Source: Phytophthora colocasiae
Lineage: Eukaryota; Oomycota; Peronosporomycetes; Peronosporales; Peronosporaceae
Direction of reading: 5' to 3'
Assembly: GCA_018806915.1 (NCBI GenBank)
Contig: JAGKQI010000046.1
Location: forward strand, 806,001-870,000
DNA length: 64,000 nucleotides
Part shown: piece by piece, positions 52,140 through 63,295 of the stretch
How the letters are laid out: every line of letters begins with the position of its first letter
Position numbering within the stretch: position 1 is the first letter of the stretch
Translations under genes and position numbers: made by a program
The notes under the pieces: generated by a model
Databases searched by the model: none
Told to the model about the DNA's origin: nothing
The model's input: only the letters and a program-made list of their open reading frames with translations

Positions 52140-53488
52140 AATTGCTTGAAGAGAGAAGAAGAAGGAAGAAGAAGGAGCTGCCGAAGTGCTGAGCTCTGCG
52201 CAAAATGCGGAATGAGGACGGGGGAAAGATCCGCTGACGGAGAGAAGTGTTTAAAACACGATGACGAGGTCCACCTAGATTGCCAATTCCTAAGCGACAT
52301 GAAAAAGGCCATAAAGCCGACGATGACAAAATGGATCGATCGACTGCGGCTGGAGGAACGATATTGTACATGTAGCTTGCCGATGGCAATGTCAGTGTAT
52401 TGCTGTGTACGAGTCTAGAAACGAAGGAATGGATCTATAATGGTTAATTTATGGAAAGCGAATCTGTATTTCAGACCCTGAATTGCTATGTAAACGAAGG
52501 AATGGATTGATAATATTTATGGAAAGCGATTTCGGATCCTGAATTGCAAATGTTGCTGTAGATCGTATCGCAAAAGTTCGTGTCGACGGATAGAACTACA
52601 TGTACAATACGCGTGCAGTACCGCACGTTGATTCGAAGCTCAGCAGATCTTGCCGCGGAGTTGTTGAAGCTGCTGCTGCACTACGTAGGTAGACTGACCA
52701 TCGCGAGACCAAGGCGCGTGGCTGCTCCTGAGCAACAAATTAGCGGAGAAGATGCTGCTGTGAGGTTTCGCTCTTGGTGCCTGCCGAAACAACTTGTCGC
52801 GAAGGCGTCACGCTGTCTGCTGTTGCATTTGATTTCGCTGGAAGCTCTACGTTTACGTCATGCCCCGACGTCACACCAAGCACCATATTACGGGGATATG
52901 ACAATAGTTGGCATTCAGTTGATTTAGAAACCTATATCGTAGGTTTATGCGAATACAAAGGAAGCATAGGACACAAAATTGGCTTTGATTGTTTATATGC
53001 TAAACATTCTATAAAAGAGGTCCTTGATTAATCAAAGGTTCACGGATTTTTAGATTGACTTCCCAATCTTCAATGCACCAGTAGAACCAGCTGACCCAAC
53101 TCATCACCTGCCTACAATGGTTAATCGCTTGCATACTCACTTCGACGCCAGTTCAATTCAGTTGTGCGTATATACTTTGTTATTGTATTGAATCTTCATT
53201 TTTGTAGCTCTTTATATAACGATATGCTTTTGTAATGTAAATCGTTTATGTACATAGAGTATGCCAGGTCTGAAAATGCGCCTTTGTAAACCTTGCGGTC
53301 GCATCAGCTTGCCAAGCTGCTTTGGCCCATGATTCACGCCAGCGACACTGCTGATTCCGTGCCAGCGACGTTCGTCAAGATCTGACCGCAACGCGTGCCT
53401 TGTGTCTCCACACTGGCGACGAAGCCGACAAGGGCAGACAACAAATTCGATCATGTTCAGTGCAATTACATAGACTAAAGGAGATAAA
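52140..53488. other. Gene-poor region upstream of 6PGDH
   Basis: 1.35 kb. The first ~100 bp form the 6PGDH promoter and leader. At 52419-52551 a ~65-75-bp segment (ACGAAGGAATGGAT ... TATGGAAAGCGA ... CCTGAATTG) is repeated twice in tandem with indels. The remainder (about 52900-53200) turns AT-rich. Short open frames at 52580-53031 and 53212-53502 have no recognisable family. Confidence 0.45.
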
Positions 53489-54433
53489 GAGCGCTCAGAC
53501 ATCCAAGGAAAATTATGGCCTCAAGCGGCAAGCCAGGTGGCAACCCGACCGCCATCAGCAAAACACTGCGAATGTTTAAGGGATAATTTTCTTCATCAAC
53601 GCGCTCAATAGATGGTCAATCCAGAATAGGCATAGAAACAAGCCTTACATATTAAAACAGATGCACAAGCACACAGGGAAATTGTCAAATGCTAGCAGAG
53701 ATAGCATCGCCAAAATCGTACAGCAAGTCCTTGTGTCTCTCGTCCATCAGTTTAAAGTTTAGAGGAAAACGTGTTCTAGAATTTTCCATTTTGCCTTGAT
53801 TCGCTGAAACTACTGTTCGCAAAATAAATCCACCAATCAGATACTGATATAGACGATTGGTGCAGATTGCTCCAACCCACTTGGCACGTCTCCTCTATCA
53901 ATCAGAACACGATTTAGAATTGCGAAGTCAAGTGGGTCTCTCTTCCGGTGCGTTATGTACTGGAGTTGAGGCGGCTTGGGGAAATTCCCCGGACACCAGG
54001 GCAGAGAGTGCCAGCGTTCAAGCGCAGACTCCCTCGTCGATGAAGCTTGGCTAAGATGGCCCGTTTCGGCGGATCGGAGCTGTCGGCGGATTCAAGAGGA
54101 CTGATGGTCATACTAAAAGTTATGCAATTGGCTCAGCGGCTTATGGCGGACGTCGTGTCGTCGCTGCTTGGAGCTAACCCGACGGGGATTACTCATGTTG
54201 TGTTCTCCACGACACCCAAGAGGAGAAAGAAATTTTATCACGAGATCTTACTGCTGTGTTTGTCAACACAACAAGTGATTTTCTATATATACCTGTATTT
54301 TGCATGTTTGATCTGGAGCGCGTTGATGAAGAAAATTATCCCTTAAACATTCGCAGTGTTTTGCTGATGGCGGTCGGGTTGCCACCCGACTTGCCGCTTG
54401 AGGCCATAATTTTCCTTGGATGTCTGAGCGCTC
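53489..54433. mobile_element. Foldback element with 118-bp inverted repeats
   Basis: Left arm 53489-53606 and right arm 54316-54433 are reverse complements over all 118 bp, with two mismatches near the middle (GCCAGG against GTCGGG). Each arm starts with the self-complementary GAGCGCTC and ends with GCGCTC. The 709-bp centre has no coding content that I recognise. No clear target-site duplication was found. It is a non-autonomous foldback or long-TIR DNA element. Confidence 0.8.
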
Positions 54434-54708
54434 ATCAATTTTTACATTTTGCATAAGAGTACAAGGATTAAAATTTGACATGCGCGTCGTTTGAAGGTTG
54501 TACTGTAGTGGTCTTCCTGATGAAACGACAACCTAGTTAATCCATTTCTAATGAGTACTCGCTCTAAAAGATTGATAGATATTGGTTCGAGGTTCAATAC
54601 CAATGTTGCAACCCAAACAACTTGTCTCTTACTGTTGTCTCGAGGCATCGAAATACCTTTCCACATGTGAAGTTTGGTTCATATTTTCACTAGCTCAGTG
54701 TCAACGAG

Positions 54709-57428
54709 ATGCTGCCTCGATTGAACTCAAAGGTGCATCCGCAAGGCTCGTTGTTGACTATTGCCACATCAACGAGCTTTGAAGACAAAATTGACGACTA
54801 TGAATGCCTGCCGTCACCATCAGCTCCACCTGATGACTCAGTATCGAGACAACACTTCCGTTGGTTCTACAACTATCCGCGGCTTAGCTTCGTCCTCCTC
54901 TTCGTTGTTTGCACCTACATTGGCGGCATTTACGTTTCCACAAAAATCACTGCTTGGACACTTGACGTTCTAGGAGTTCAACAAGAACTGACAGACGCGA
55001 GAGAAACGTATCTAGCAACAAGTCAAATGTTAAATACTTTGACTCAGTGTGCTTCGTACTGCAACTTGGCACCTGCCAAGTACTCGAGAGAGCTTCGATC
55101 TAGACCATAAGCGTGTCCAGGGAATTATTGATGCCAACGATAAAGTGATTGCCATTCAGAGAAATGCCACAACGACATGTAAGTTCTTGGTGATCCAATC
55201 TTCGCAACATCCACTGACATGAGTTTGTGCCAGGTTCGAAAGCTTTTTTAACAACTTTAAAGGAGCAAGTGACAAAGACTGCAAGTGACAGTGAAAACTC
55301 GACATTATCTTGCTTCTCCGACAACTTTTACGCAAATGTACCAGAAACTGAAGCTGCATCATCTTCTCGAGCACTTGTACTCGCTGTCCGTGCATTATTG
55401 ACAACTCAAGCTGTCTCAACAGCGAACGATAGTGTATCCAAGCAGCAAGCTCAATTTGAACATCAACTTCTGGAGATATGGAATTCCGTCGACACTGTTA
55501 AGAAGTCCATCGAGAAATCCCTTGGAGTGGTAAATGCATTGGTATCAAAAGAATTGAACTCACTTGCACCGATATTATCCGATAGCGATGGAAACGGCCA
55601 CACCAAACAATCAGCCTCTCGTCTTGGTCGTTTGGGCAAAGTGGCGACGTCAGAACTGTCCGATCCGCTGTCGTTGACGTCGTCAACTAGCCTGGAGGTG
55701 ATACAAAAAGCTGGTCGGACTCTTCACAGCGCACTCGAGTTTCTATCTGGCTTGCACGAAGGCTTTACTGACGTTTTGGACACCGTCGATAAAACATGGG
55801 GAATATTGGAGAAACAAATCAATGGCACGGTCCAACAGGCTGTAGTTTTGCAGAAGGAGCTTTTGTACGCGGCTGATGCAACAGCACAGCAAATAAATCG
55901 CACGACCGACGCCATTATGACGAGTTTGAATCAGACTCAACAGGAGATTTCTACCTTATTCGACATTTTGCAGGAACAATGGCAAAGCGCTGTTACAAAG
56001 CTGGTGGCAGGAGGCTTCAAGCCGTGGCAACGACTTGGAGATCAACTCGTAGCCGAGCTCACAGCGAATCAATGGCAAAGTGAAAGCCCGGAGAACTCTA
56101 TTCAACGCAAAGATATTATGCCGGACAAAAAGTCAAATTCAAGCCTGAAAAATGCACGTGAACAATTGACCCGCGTTGAAATTCTGCAAAATTCAACAGA
56201 GACATCCACGTCTATTGACGAAGACGACAAATTTGACATTGATACAGCAGTACTGCGCGCATCGCTTGTCGACGTCGGTGCATTTGTCACTCAAGTGGTT
56301 TTCTACGTTGATGTTGGGCGTCTCACTTTCCTTGCTGCAGATCTTGCGGTTGGACTGATCACTGAGTCGTACTCTGACATGCCGATGCTGGACATACGAG
56401 GAATCACCACGGTGGATACGATTGGAAGTGTGTGCGAGGTATTCCTTTGTCAACACAGCTTTTCCGCAGTCTGCTACACTCTCGTGGCCAAAGCGTCGGA
56501 GTTTCTACGCGTTTTAGTGAAGTTCATTTTGCTGTTTTCTGGTGCTTCTGTTGTCACTGGAGGGCTGTTCATGTGGAAACAAGACCACATCGCACATTGC
56601 TCCAGTTCTGAAGATTTAATTCCTCCGACAACTATTCAAAGAATCACCCGAACCTTGTTCGAGAACGACGGCAACAACAGCAAAAGTGTCGTTAACCCGC
56701 TAGATGAGATCGATAAATACGCCATCACCATCAACGAGTCAATCCGAAACGATTACACGGCACTGTCCTTTGCTTCCGCTGCAGTGTGGAAAAACCAATC
56801 TGCACTGCTAGATGATTCCAGCGACTGCGGGATAACAACGAGCAACTTGGTTCGAATGCTTCAAGACTGCACAGAGAGGATAAGTATTGACAACGTTGAG
56901 GACATTTCCCGTTCAAGTCAGTGCTTGACAAGCACTTTCAGCAGCACTTCAGGTATCATAAGTCCATTTACCACAGCTGAGAAATTAAGTTCGGACGCGC
57001 CATTTCTATCTGGATCCACTGCGTTCACATCGTGTTTTCCAGATGAGCATTTGTTGCAAATGAACCGAGTCGAAAGTGTCGGAAAACTGCAACACAGTCT
57101 GGGTTGTGCGACGGAAAAGGCCGTGTATCTCTCAGTTGCGTCGTGGTGGTTGCTGATGGTCATTTTCGTGGCGAACCGTTTTATGGTGAGGATGATCATC
57201 AAGGCGGCTGGTATTTACTGGTGGCGCTTCCTGAGTGCCAATCGACTGCAATTCGTTGGGTTTTGCCAAGAAGACGGGAGTATTGTTGCAAGTGATAAGT
57301 TATCAACCGCCATTCCGCAACATTTGCGCGAAGCGAAATGGCAAGTTATCAGTCGACTCGTAGGCATTGGTTTTGCGTTTGCCAGTGTCTTCGCTGTGAT
57401 TGTCACTATTTTCCGTGATATAGCCTAG
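54709..57428 (+). CDS. Multi-TM protein with large coiled ectodomain, oomycete-type, unknown
   Basis: Proposed exons: 54709-55007, 55081-55178 and 55234-57428, giving 863 aa. The second intron (GTAAGT...CAG) is clear. The first (GTATCT...CAAG, 73 nt) is the best of few frame-keeping options. An N-terminal cytosolic part with a Pro/Asp stretch precedes TM1 (LSFVLLFVVCTYIGGIYV). Then ~350 residues of predicted ectodomain follow, rich in heptads and N-x-S/T sites (for example NATTT, NSTLS, NGTVQ, NRTTD, NQTQQ). Three to four more hydrophobic segments follow (FVTQVVFYVDVGRLTFLAAD, FILLFSGASVVTGGLFMW, SWWLLMVIFVANRFMVRMI, LVGIGFAFASVFAVIVTIF). The layout is vaguely prominin-like (TM, long loop, TM pair, loop, TM), but no motif supports homology. 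Confidence 0.65.
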
Positions 57429-57558
57429 AAACCCTAGTTGAAAGCACAACATTAATTTTGCAACTTTCTTTCGAGTTGTATTGCACATCGCCGCAATTCA
57501 TTTTCTTATACATGCACTTGCTCGAATTGTTTCGTGAGTGGTCTTGATGCAGTGCCTC

Positions 57559-58811
57559 TTACTCCACCGCGATGATTTCCGCAAGGTCCTCCAGTACAGC
57601 ACTAAACGATTCCTCCGCTTCATCCCAGCTATCATCGGCCACATCAGCGTTCGCATCCGCCACAACAACAGACCCACCAACATCTTCCGACGCCTTCGCG
57701 AAGCATAAGCGGAACGCACGCACCTCAATCGCCTGCAGCGTCACCGACGTGCCCTTCACTGACAACGAACGAGGAGACCAACCGTACGTATCGTCCGTCG
57801 TCTTCCACTCCATGCCAACAGCCTCTTCAGACAACTCCTTTGTACCGGTTAGAACCATCTCCGTCAACTCCGACACCTTCGCGTTCTCCACCGAGAACAA
57901 CGTCGAGAAGTCCACCGTCACAGGCTTCGACAGCGTCGAGTGCTCGTCCACAGCGTACAGATGCGACAAACGCACCACCAAACACTGCTTCGACAGCTCT
58001 TGCAGAGTTGTCAAACCAACATTTGCAGGGAACTCACCCACACGAAGCCACGGCACCTTCCTCGGACGACACAGGCTTGCGGAACACCGTCAACGGACGG
58101 AAGAACTGAGACTCCATTTTCGAGCGGATACTACGCATACCGTCCTCCGCCGAGTCCACGTTGACGAAGAAGTTGCCGCGCACCGTCAGACCCTTCGTCA
58201 CTTGTTTCTTCGTGTTCGAGTCGTACACCGACTCCGTCTCGTTCAGGAATTCGGCGACACCCTTGTTGTCGTCAGCCAGTAGGCGTCGGTGAACCATCAC
58301 CTCCACCTGACCATCCACCAGGCTCGCTGCACCCTGCGCACGGTCCGTCACCACATTCAACTGGTGCTTCGCGTCCTTAATGTACGCTCCAGTCGTGATC
58401 GGGAAGTAGTTGGCCGCCACCGCTTCCGTGTTGTCGTGTAACGTCAAGTTCCATGTGTCGCGGTGGTTGCGGACACGTTTCATGAATTCAAGTCCGTTCG
58501 AGTCCGTGTACAGCGTGGCGTCAGACGCGATACTTTTGCCCGCGTCGAAGCGTACGATCACCTCCTTGCCCTTCTTGTCGGCGATGGGGACAGGTCCAAC
58601 AGTCCACTCGATCTCCAGGAACTCATCGGCGTCGTTCACGCGGTACTCCAGCGTGACCCAGTTGCCGATCTTGAACGCCACACGCGGCACGCTAGTACGA
58701 CTAGCGGTGACAGCGTTGTTCGTCTGCAGGTTCACCATCGTCACGGATGGCACCGAATTCGTCTGAGACCCATTACCAGTCACGGGGGAGAGTGGTAGAA
58801 TCGCACAGACA
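57559..58811 (-). pseudogene. Truncated, frameshifted alpha-mannosidase (GH38) C-terminal fragment
   Basis: Two overlapping frames hold the beta-rich C-terminal part of a lysosomal alpha-mannosidase. The first (from about 58811) includes IEWTVGPVPIADKKGKEVI, YTDSNGLEFMKRVRNHRDTW, YFPITTGAYIKD, RAQGAASLVDGQVEVMVHRR and DNKGVAEFLNET. It ends at a stop near 58034. The family sequence resumes one frame over (GEFPANVGLTTLQEL, RLSHLYAVDEHSTLSKPV) to 57559. The shift falls at about 58040-58060. The whole catalytic domain and signal peptide are absent: upstream of 58811 the frame closes and transposon sequence begins. It is a gene relic beside a MULE. Confidence 0.8.
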
Positions 58812-59110
58812 GTACAGTAGAACTATACAGAAAACCCGGTTAACTGCACAGCAAAATAAGAAAGCGCACAGATAATCAGGCCGTCTGGTATAAAAGCACA
58901 GATCTAAGGGATAAACCCACAGACGACGAGCCTAAGATAGGGTGGCTCACATTAAAAGCGCCAGCCAGGCCGAATTCATGCTGATCCATTCATTCTCAAA
59001 CGATCCCGTCTCCTAACAGAAGAAGTGACATTCGAAACACCGGTGACAAAATCAACAAGGCAGCTGTACAGCGAAGGCCTTCATTGACAGTTGAAACGTC
59101 GGTGACAAGC

Positions 59111-61151
59111 ATGCCTCGTAAGGTCAGCTACGTGTGGGAGCTCGTTACAAGCGTGGCCTCGACAGAAGACCTGAAAGACCTGCTAGATACTGAATTCTGT
59201 TGCTCACGGGTTGCCCATACCGATCCAGCACGAACATGCTCGTTGTGCAGAACGGGAGACCACGTAATGCTGGAGCGGCGCCTAAGGTGTTCAAGCAAAA
59301 CATGTGAGCTTTTTGGAAAGTGCAAGTTTCTTTGGAAGGTGTGGCACTGTGAGGCGACGTCTTCTTTTAAAGTATTTCACAACAAGATAAGCCATGCTCG
59401 TGACGACGCTGTGAGTTGTGTGGGTCCTCACAAAACTACTATTACCGACCAGATGAAGAAGTTTATTCTCCAGCAGGATGAATGTGGCATTCCACCTCAG
59501 CTAATTTTAAGCCACCTACGCGAATGTCCAGATATAGTGGAGCCGAAGCGCGGTTATCCAAGTTTACAGCAAGTAACAAGCTGCGCTAAGTACCTCAGGC
59601 AGCTGCAGGGAACTAAGAACTCCGTTCATGGGATAAAGCAGTTGGTGCAAAAAAACGCTTTCGATCCGACTGGCGATCGAGATCGTGCTTTTTTCTTTGG
59701 ATATCAAGAAGATGAAAGTGGTCATGCATACATTGGTCGTGGCACAGATGACGACTCGTTTGTTGTGGGAGTTACAAATCTGGGTTTGGTGGATGCGTGT
59801 ATCGCGTTTGCAAGTGCTAGCAACTATACGCTGTTTCACGCTGACGCTACGTTCAAACTCAGTGATCTCGGGTACCCAATGATTACGTGTGGCTTCACAG
59901 ATGCGTCTCGGTCGTACCAGCTTGCTGCTATTTTTGTGGTTAGCCGTCGAACATGGAAGGAGTACTCAATCTGTTTGAAGGCGCTTGTCAGAATGATAAA
60001 ACGAGTTCATCCTTCTGCAAACTTGCACATTGACGCCGTAATGGGGGATGCAGAGGACGCTCAGATGAACGGCTTTCAACAAGTTCCCGAGTTCGCTTCT
60101 TCTACTTACCTAATGTGCTTCTTTCACGTGCTATACAATGTTCGAAAGCATACAAAACATTTGACTCCTGAACTTCGAAGCGTCGTAATGGATGGAATCA
60201 TAAAGCTTCACTTCACCGAGAACATGAATGCCTACTACACGACCAAAGAAGAGGTTCTCGCTGAATGGGGTAGTGTATCTCAGTTGACGACGTTCCGAAG
60301 CTACTTCACCCAGCAATGGCTAGACAGCCGATACTGGAGGTGGCAGATATTCCATACGCCGATGGGATATGCAGTGACCAACAACCCGTGCGAAACGTTC
60401 AACGCTTTGCTAAAGAAATACACTGGACGTCGTCGCTACTACATGCAGAGGCTTCTAAAGATCAGCCAAAAGGTCGTCCACGATGCGAAAATTTTGCAGC
60501 CTACACTCAATGCTCCAACCAACTACAACTGTCATCAAAGCTGCAAACTCTATGATTGCTACTGGACGGTTGGTCGTGTATGCAACAGAGAATGCATCCC
60601 TGTGTCGCGTTAAACACGTACGTTCACCAGGTGAATCGTCAGAAGAAAATCTACTGGAAGATTTTTGTGTGACAATAGATGAACCTTTTCGAGGTGCTAC
60701 TGAGACGTCGGAAACGCAGGAAGAGTCGGAGCTACTGCTGGGTCCAGCATTACTGGTACGAGAGCAACGTGCGCGAGCAGCCAAACTATACAAGAACGTG
60801 GTCACGTGGTCGCTTCAGTACGCCCACACGACAGGTATACCAGAGAACGGTTGGATTGTCGATGTTGAAAAGTGTGTCTGTGGCTGCAAGTTTTACTGTA
60901 AGTTCAAGATCTGCTCTCATGTTCTAGCTGGTCGGAAGGCAAAACGGCTCGGTCAACCTGGGACAGACAACAAAACTGCCAAACTCTTCAATCGCCAACT
61001 GCGTAAGGTGTCTACGCGAAACAACACCGAACAAACGGCTTCGCGTCCTGCCTCGGGGACACCACTACCCATGACTTCGCCAGCCGAAGGGCGTCCGCTG
61101 TTGGCGTCTCGCGCGCTAGACGTACAGTTTATACTAAGCCCAGATACGTAG
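59111..61151 (+). pseudogene. MULE-type transposase with frameshift
   Basis: The first ATG is at 59111 (MPRKVSYVWELV). Frame 1 runs to 60613. Its N-terminal part is Cys-rich and DNA-binding-like (CSLCRTGDHVMLERRLRCSS). The MULE DDE core follows (LFHADATFKLSDLGYPMITC, then VMGDAEDAQMNGF, LMCFFHVLYNVRKH and the Glu in NNPCETFNALLKK). Family sequence then continues in another frame (60483-61151: IATGRLVVYATENASL, ENGWIVDVEKCVC) up to a SWIM finger (CVCGCKFYCKFKICSHVLAG). One frameshift between about 60490 and 60600 therefore splits the transposase and the SWIM domain. Terminal inverted repeats were not found by eye. Confidence 0.8.
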
Positions 61152-61198
61152 TTGCTATGAGGCTACTTTTCCAGAAGCAGCGTAGTTAGTATACTTAG

Positions 61199-61284
61199 TT
61201 TTGTCACTGTCACCGATATATATTTTGTCACTGTCACCGATATATATTTTGTCACTGTCACCGATATATATTTTGTCACTGTCA
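61199..61284. repeat. 24-bp minisatellite, about 3.6 copies
   Basis: The unit TTTTGTCACTGTCACCGATA + TATA repeats exactly three times and then breaks off after TTTTGTCACTGTCA. It sits between the 3' ends of the MULE and the dioxygenase-like gene. Confidence 0.9.
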
Positions 61285-61351
61285 ATGATGGAAATACAAA
61301 AAGGTCTTTTTATTGGGTTTTGTCTTAAGCGCCTCTGCGTTGCTTGCTCTC

Positions 61352-62288
61352 TTATTCGCTCTCCATGTCCGCATCTTCCTCCCACTCCTCATCGCTGTCG
61401 GATGAGCTCTCTTCCTCAGCGCCTCCCTCGCTGCCTTCTTCAACGTACTCCTCCTGGTCACTGCTTTCGCTGCTCACACGCATTGGCCCCTGTTCATCCG
61501 ATTCTTCTTCATTGCGGTGGCGGCGACGAATATGCTGGTTTAACGAGTTCCGGATGACGTATCGTAAAGTACAGTATGGGCAGTTGAAGCTAGCACCAAC
61601 TCTGCAGGTTCTTCGGTGTCGTGCCAAGTCGCGACGCGAATACAGCTTCGTCAAGCATCTGTTACAACGGAACGTGTGGAAAACCACAGCCTCCGTTGTG
61701 TCAGGCTCTTGCGGAACTTCGTCAATGCACACGTAGCAATGTAGACGGACATTCAGAGACGTGTAGGCAGCTCCCGCGTGGGCCAAGTCGCCTCTGAAGA
61801 AGATCACATCACCCTTCTCGAGGGTTAGCGTGCGGCGAGCAGACCGCTCAACTTGGCTGCCAAAGCAGCGCGGGTACACATGTAGACTCGTGTCATCCAT
61901 CAGTGCGACAATCACCGATGCTTGCACTAAATTCGTTGTCATTAGTGCCTTTGCTGTTTCAAACGTCGGGTAGTCGTGGTGGACACCTTGGTCGCGCCCG
62001 CCACGTAACGACTTCATCGCATGCCAGTCACCAACAACCCAGGACTCGTTCACACTGACCATTTCAATGATGCTTTCGTGTATTGTTCGAAGTGTATTAG
62101 TCATAGGCGTAGATTTTGCTTGTAGTCTGAATGGATCACGCTTTTTGTTAAACACTGAGCCGAACACAGGCCTGTAGTCGAGGTGCTCCACGTCCCGTAC
62201 GGTCGTCATCATCCAGCCCTAAATTTTTAATTACGTAACCGATATTCCAAAACTGCGCCACGTCGTTGTAGTCGAGGGCGTTCATCAT
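61352..62288 (-). CDS. Dioxygenase-fold (DSBH) protein with two C2H2 zinc fingers; 5' frameshift
   Basis: The main frame starts at ATG 62212 (286 aa). A double-stranded beta-helix pattern of 2-oxoglutarate/Fe(II) oxygenases is visible: HxD in GVHHDYPTF, then VIVALMDDTSLHVYP, GDVIFFRGDLAHAGAAY (distal His) and an Arg in NVRLHCYV. Two C2H2 fingers follow (CNRCLTKLYSRRDLARHRRTC; CPYCTLRYVIRNSLNQHIRRRH) and then an acidic tail. Upstream, another frame holds a natural-looking start (MMNALDYNDVAQFW, ATG at 62288) that would join the main frame if one base near 62216-62222 were absent. So the 5' end may be frameshifted, or this is a decaying copy. The oxygenase assignment is inference. The neighbourhood is transposon-rich. 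Confidence 0.6.
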
Positions 62289-62294
62289 CAGCGT

Positions 62295-62815
62295 ATGGGC
62301 CAGCAAGACGGACAGCGAGACGGCCAAACGGACAGCAAAACGACCAGCAAGACGGACAGCGAGACGGCCAGCAAGACGGACAGCGAGACGGCCAAACGGA
62401 CAGCAAAACGACCAGCAAGACGGACAGCGAGACGGCCAGCAAGACGGACAGCGAGACGGCCAAACGGACAGCAAAACGACCAGCAAGACGGACAGCGAGA
62501 CGGCCAAACGGACAGCAAAACGACCAGCAAGACTGACAGCAAGACAGCGTTCAACGAGATGGCCAGCAAAACGGACAGCGAGACGGCCAAACGGACAGCA
62601 AGACGGACAGCAAGACGGCCAGCAAGACGGCCAGCAAGACGGCCAAACGGACAGCAAGACGGACAGCAAGACAGCGTTCAGCGAGACGGCCAGCAAGACG
62701 GCCAGCAAGACGACCAGCAAGACGGACAGCAAGACAGCGTTCAGCGAGACGGCCAAACGGACAGCAAGGCGGACAGCGAGACGGCCAAACGGACAGCAAG
62801 ACGGCGAGACGGCCT
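62295..62815. repeat. T-poor minisatellite of 12-bp-type modules
   Basis: About 520 bp built from variants of GACGGACAGCAA, GACGGCCAGCAA and GACGGCCAAACG, in higher-order blocks of ~40-45 bp. The plus strand has almost no T, so stop codons are nearly impossible in its frames. That explains the long overlapping open frames here (for example 62295-62867 and the minus frame to 63026), which I do not call as genes. Confidence 0.9.
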
Positions 62816-63295
62816 TCAGGGAGGCGGCTTGCTCTGTGTGCGGCAAGATCAGGAATGCTGTCTGTGAGTGCAGTGCAATGCGGTCTGGTCTGGGTGGGTG
62901 AGTGGTGCGTGTGGTTTTGCGCAAACGTTGCGATTGAACGGTGATTTGCTCACGATCTGTGGATTTCGACCACATTGATCTGTGCGTTTTATTATATTGC
63001 CTGTGCCTTTTACCTTTTCTCGTCACGGGGTATGTGTAGTGGGTCGAAGACGTGTAAGACGTGCCTACTCACTGGGACTCGGATAAGGTACCGAGACCGA
63101 GAGATTGTAGGATCATTGCTAGAGGACTAGGCTCGAAGACCTCCGTTTTCTTGGAGCTCTGGAGCAAGAGTAGAGCTCACTTCTGAATCAGCATCAATAC
63201 AAGCAAGGATCCAAGGAAGCCACCAGCTTCCCTAATAAGTGTTCGTGGACCGACTACAAAGTTAACTTTAGTGAACTAAGGTTCGACAACGGAAG
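62816..63295. other. Region between minisatellite and gag-like frame
   Basis: 480 bp with no gene seen. The part from about 63005 to 63295 directly precedes a gag-like reading frame and is likely the leader (and perhaps the 3' part of an LTR) of that retroelement. LTR borders and a primer-binding site could not be identified, because the downstream partner lies outside the window. Confidence 0.35.

Noticed and set aside
50712..52418. 568-aa plus-strand open frame opposite 6PGDH
   Set aside because: It mirrors the conserved 6PGDH gene, has no domain, and is explained by codon bias on the real strand.
55048..55080. Continuing exon 1 of the multi-TM gene to its stop at 55110
   Set aside because: That would end the protein at 133 aa just after TM1, while the frame of the next exon is open through 55081-55178 and joins by a 73-nt intron of normal size.
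62148..63026. 292-aa minus-strand Cys/Pro/Leu-rich open frame
   Set aside because: Most of it is the T-poor minisatellite read in reverse. Only its last part (MMNALDYNDV...) looks like real protein and is assigned to the dioxygenase-like gene.
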